Source: Hyphomicrobiales bacterium (lineage in GTDB: Bacteria > Pseudomonadota > Alphaproteobacteria > Rhizobiales > Xanthobacteraceae). From it: a stretch of 7,235 nt of DNA. The position numbers and the translations under genes were made by a program. Positions 5,648 through 7,235 of this stretch are shown piece by piece. Location of the stretch: the NCBI GenBank assembly GCA_026400425.1, contig JAPLPC010000668.1, forward strand, positions 1-7,235, given 5' to 3'. The stretch's first letter is position 1. Each line of letters starts with the position of its first letter. The notes beneath the pieces are model-generated. The model searched no databases and was not told where the DNA came from. It worked only from the letters and a program-made list of their open reading frames with translations.

Positions 5648-6376
5648 ATGCGTACGCGGTGGGCTCGGATTGCGCCGCTGCTTCCAACCGACGTACGCGG
5701 AAAACCCCCGGGTCGATGATCGCCGTGTGCTGAGCCGGTTCGCCCATGCGCTTCGCTGTGGCGGCCGTTGGGCCGACTGCGCCGACGTCTATGCCTAAAA
5801 AGAAACATTATAACGGTTCGTCCGATGGTCAGAGCGCGGCATCTGGGAAGGCATTTTCAGCGCACTGGCGGGAGCAGGCGATACGCCGGATCGGCTATTC
5901 ATCGACAGCAGCTGCATCAAGGTTCACCGCTGCGCAGGCGGCGGAAAAGGGGCCTGGCTCCTGGTATCGGCCGCACGAAAGGCGGACGAAAAACCAAGCT
6001 CCATGCGGTCTGTGACGAGAGGGGGCGGCCCTGCGTCCTGCTCCTGACGCCCGGAAACGTTCACGATTGCAAGGTCACGCAGCTCTGCATTGCGGCGATG
6101 CCTGCACCGGTCGAATTCGTCGCCGATAAGGGATACGACAGCCAGGAACTGCGCGAGCGGTTGCTTGAGCGTGGCACTTAGCCCGACATTCCGCCGCGCA
6201 AGAACCGCAAGATCCAGTATGGTTCCAACCGCACGATCTACAAGCAACGCAACATCATCGAGCGCATGTTCTGCCGCTTCAAAGACTGGCGACGCATCGC
6301 CACCCGCTTCGACCGCAACGTCCGAAACTTCATGATCGCTATCAGCCTCGCCGCATCCGTCATCTGGTGGCAGTAG
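5648..6376 (+). pseudogene. IS5-family (IS427-like) DDE transposase, degraded
   Basis: The protein can be followed almost end to end by changing frame. MRTRWARIAPLLPTDVRGKP (from 5648) shifts near the C-run at 5705-5709 to PRVDDRRVLSRFAHAL and GGRWADCADVYA. Disruption near 5793-5813 damages the usual GPKKTLYNRF. The original frame resumes with FVRWSERGIWEGIFSALAGA and LFIDSSCIKVHR (first catalytic Asp, codon 5904-5906). A second shift near GGAAAAGGGG (5943-5952) leads to GIGRTKGGRKTKLHAV and EFVADKGYDSQEL (second Asp, 6125-6127). A TAG at 6179-6181 is followed by PDIPPRKNRK and NIIERMFCRFKDWRRIATRF (catalytic Glu, 6260-6262), ending at TAG 6374-6376. All three catalytic residues survive but no single product can be made. 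IS427-group elements can use frameshifting between two frames, but three or more lesions plus a stop mean decay here. Confidence 0.92.
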
Positions 6377-6377
6377 T

Positions 6378-6392
6378 GAGTCCGGACCCTAG
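6378..6392 (+). repeat. Possible right end of the IS5-like element
   Basis: Just after the transposase stop lies GAGTCCGGACCC (6378-6389), containing the palindrome GTCCGGAC, followed by TAG (the CTAG at 6389-6392 overlaps its last C). IS5-group ends often finish in GGGTC-like tips next to a TA-containing target, so this may be the right terminal repeat. No matching left copy is visible upstream of 5648, so the call is tentative. Confidence 0.35.
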
Positions 6393-6437
6393 TTCCCGCA
6401 CCTTCATCTCGGGGAATACTTTACAAACAGCGTGTCG

Positions 6438-7235
6438 TCACTCCACAACTGCATGCTCCGGCCCTGCCGTCGGCTTGCGCAAAGCAGCCTTGGTCGATCC
6501 GATCATGATGGCGAGCGGGATCGAGACGAGGATGAACAGCATGACGAGTTGATAGTCTTGTGAGAATGCGATGATCTGAGCCTGAACGGCGACCATCTTG
6601 TCCGCCATCGCGCGTCCAGCATCGGTGGACAGGTTGATGATGCGCCTGACATCAGGCATCTGCAGGGCGTGGTTGAACGGGTTGATGTGTTCGGATAGGA
6701 TCGCATAGGTGCGGCGCGTTCCCTGGGTGAGCTGGGCGATCACGATCGAGATCCCGATCGAGCTTGCGACATTGCGCAACAGCGTCAGCATCGAGGTGCC
6801 ATCGGTGCGCAGATGGTTTGGAAGCGTCAGAAACGAAACGGTCGACAGCGGCACGAAAACGAGGCCAAAACCGAAACCCTGGAAGACGCTGACTGTCACA
6901 ATCTCCGAAACTTGAGTCATTTCGGTCCAGCCGGTCATCCGGAACAGCGAGCTCGCAGTGAGCGCCAGCCCCGAGAAGATCAATGTACGAGCCTCGAAAT
7001 AGCGCATGAGGCGACCGACCATCATCATAGCGAGGAACGTGCCGAAGCCGCGGCTCGCAAGCAACATGCCAGCGGTAATGATGGGATAGCCGATGACGTT
7101 TTGCAGGTAAGGCGAGGCCAGCGCCATGGTGGAGTACAGCACGAGCCCCATGACCGTCATGAAGATGCAGCCCGTCACGAAATTGCGATCCTTGAACAGC
7201 GCAAACTGGATGAACGGCCGCGAGGTCGTGAAGGA
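6438..7235 (-). CDS. DHA2/EmrB-type major facilitator exporter, C-terminal half (start beyond right edge)
   Basis: The frame is open to the right edge, where it begins FTTSRPFIQFALFKDRNFV, so the gene starts outside; 265 residues are visible of a usual 500-530. FKDRNFVTG marks the loop before helix 9 of 14-helix DHA2 transporters. Six hydrophobic segments follow: around GCIFMTVMGLVLYSTMAL, GMLLASRGFGTFLAMMMVG, TLIFSGLALTAS, VSVFQGFGFGLVFVPLSTVS, VASSIGISIVIAQLT and LVMLFILVSIPLAIMIG. The long loop before the last helix, ending QAQIIAFSQDYQLVM, is typical of EmrB. Such proteins export drugs, detergents or other hydrophobic compounds by proton antiport across the inner membrane, usually with an EmrA-type adaptor. 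The gene converges on the IS5 remnant, 61 nt away, and no terminator is evident between them. A role in exporting toxic substrate or product of the nearby catabolic genes is possible but unsupported. Confidence 0.93.
   Translation of the reverse strand, partial: SFTTSRPFIQFALFKDRNFVTGCIFMTVMGLVLYSTMALASPYLQNVIGYPIITAGMLLASRGFGTFLAMMMVGRLMRYFEARTLIFSGLALTASSLFRMTGWTEMTQVSEIVTVSVFQGFGFGLVFVPLSTVSFLTLPNHLRTDGTSMLTLLRNVASSIGISIVIAQLTQGTRRTYAILSEHINPFNHALQMPDVRRIINLSTDAGRAMADKMVAVQAQIIAFSQDYQLVMLFILVSIPLAIMIGSTKAALRKPTAGPEHAVVE

Larger units (their letters stand above)
4212..6376. mobile_element. Composite block of degraded IS630, IS66 and IS5-family remnants with a captured GGDEF relic
   Basis: Between the catabolic genes and the transporter every recognisable piece comes from an insertion sequence or a broken gene: IS630 3' end (-), GGDEF relic (+), IS66 tnpC middle (+), IS66 tnpB 5' piece and tnpA (-), IS5-like transposase (+). 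The pieces alternate in strand, are cut at both ends, and lack paired terminal repeats or target duplications that I can see. Codon use is visibly richer in G and C in the IS66 part than in the genes to the left. The block reads as nested insertion followed by deletion and inversion rather than as one active element. Confidence 0.85.

Noticed and set aside
4984..5733. 249-codon and related + strand open frames across the IS66 region
   Set aside because: They are antisense to tnpB and tnpA, which show clear family motifs on the - strand, and read as arginine/proline-rich nonsense.
7176..7178. GTG at 7178 as the start of the exporter gene
   Set aside because: The frame continues to the right edge with conserved EmrB sequence (LFKDRNFV), so the start is outside the window.
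1..7235. CRISPR array, tRNA, rRNA, riboswitch or origin
   Set aside because: I saw no regularly spaced repeats, tRNA cloverleaf elements, rRNA signatures or iteron clusters on reading both strands; a covariance-model scan would be needed to exclude small RNAs.

Overview
The window looks like an accessory or catabolic region of a proteobacterium, probably an alphaproteobacterium. That assignment is inference from moderately GC-rich coding sequence and from the style of the IS66, IS5 (IS427-like) and IS630 remnants. No rRNA, tRNA or housekeeping gene is present to fix the taxon.

Left part (1-4166, + strand): four intact-looking catabolic genes. They are a thiolase-superfamily protein cut by the left edge, a DUF35 (zinc ribbon plus OB fold) protein, a double-hotdog HTD2/MaoC-type (FAS1-like) hydratase/dehydratase, and a type I Baeyer-Villiger flavin monooxygenase. 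The first three are tightly packed (4-nt gap, then a TAATG stop/start overlap) and surely form one transcript. The monooxygenase follows after a 187-nt spacer with its own strong ribosome binding site. Thiolase + DUF35 + hotdog hydratase is the gene set used to shorten CoA-activated side chains of steroids and related compounds, by thiolysis or by retro-aldol cleavage. A Baeyer-Villiger enzyme would turn a ketone into an ester or lactone. Together they suggest breakdown of a cyclic or polycyclic ketone, steroid or terpenoid; the substrate cannot be read from the sequence.

Middle part (about 4212-6376): a graveyard of mobile DNA. In order it holds the 3' end of an IS630 transposase (- strand, frameshifted), a relic of a GGDEF diguanylate cyclase (+ strand, one internal stop), a middle piece of an IS66 tnpC (+ strand, one amber stop), an IS66 tnpB 5' piece (- strand) joined tail to tail with tnpC at about 5027, an intact IS66 tnpA (- strand), and a nearly full-length IS5-family transposase (+ strand) with several frameshifts and a stop. 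Only tnpA still has an open frame.

Right part (6438-7235, - strand): the C-terminal half of a 14-helix DHA2/EmrB-type major facilitator exporter whose start lies beyond the right edge. It converges on the IS5 remnant.

I see no clearly new defence or regulatory system. The points most worth checking are the thiolase/DUF35/hydratase/monooxygenase set, the hidden GGDEF relic, and the inversion-like joint inside the IS66 remains.
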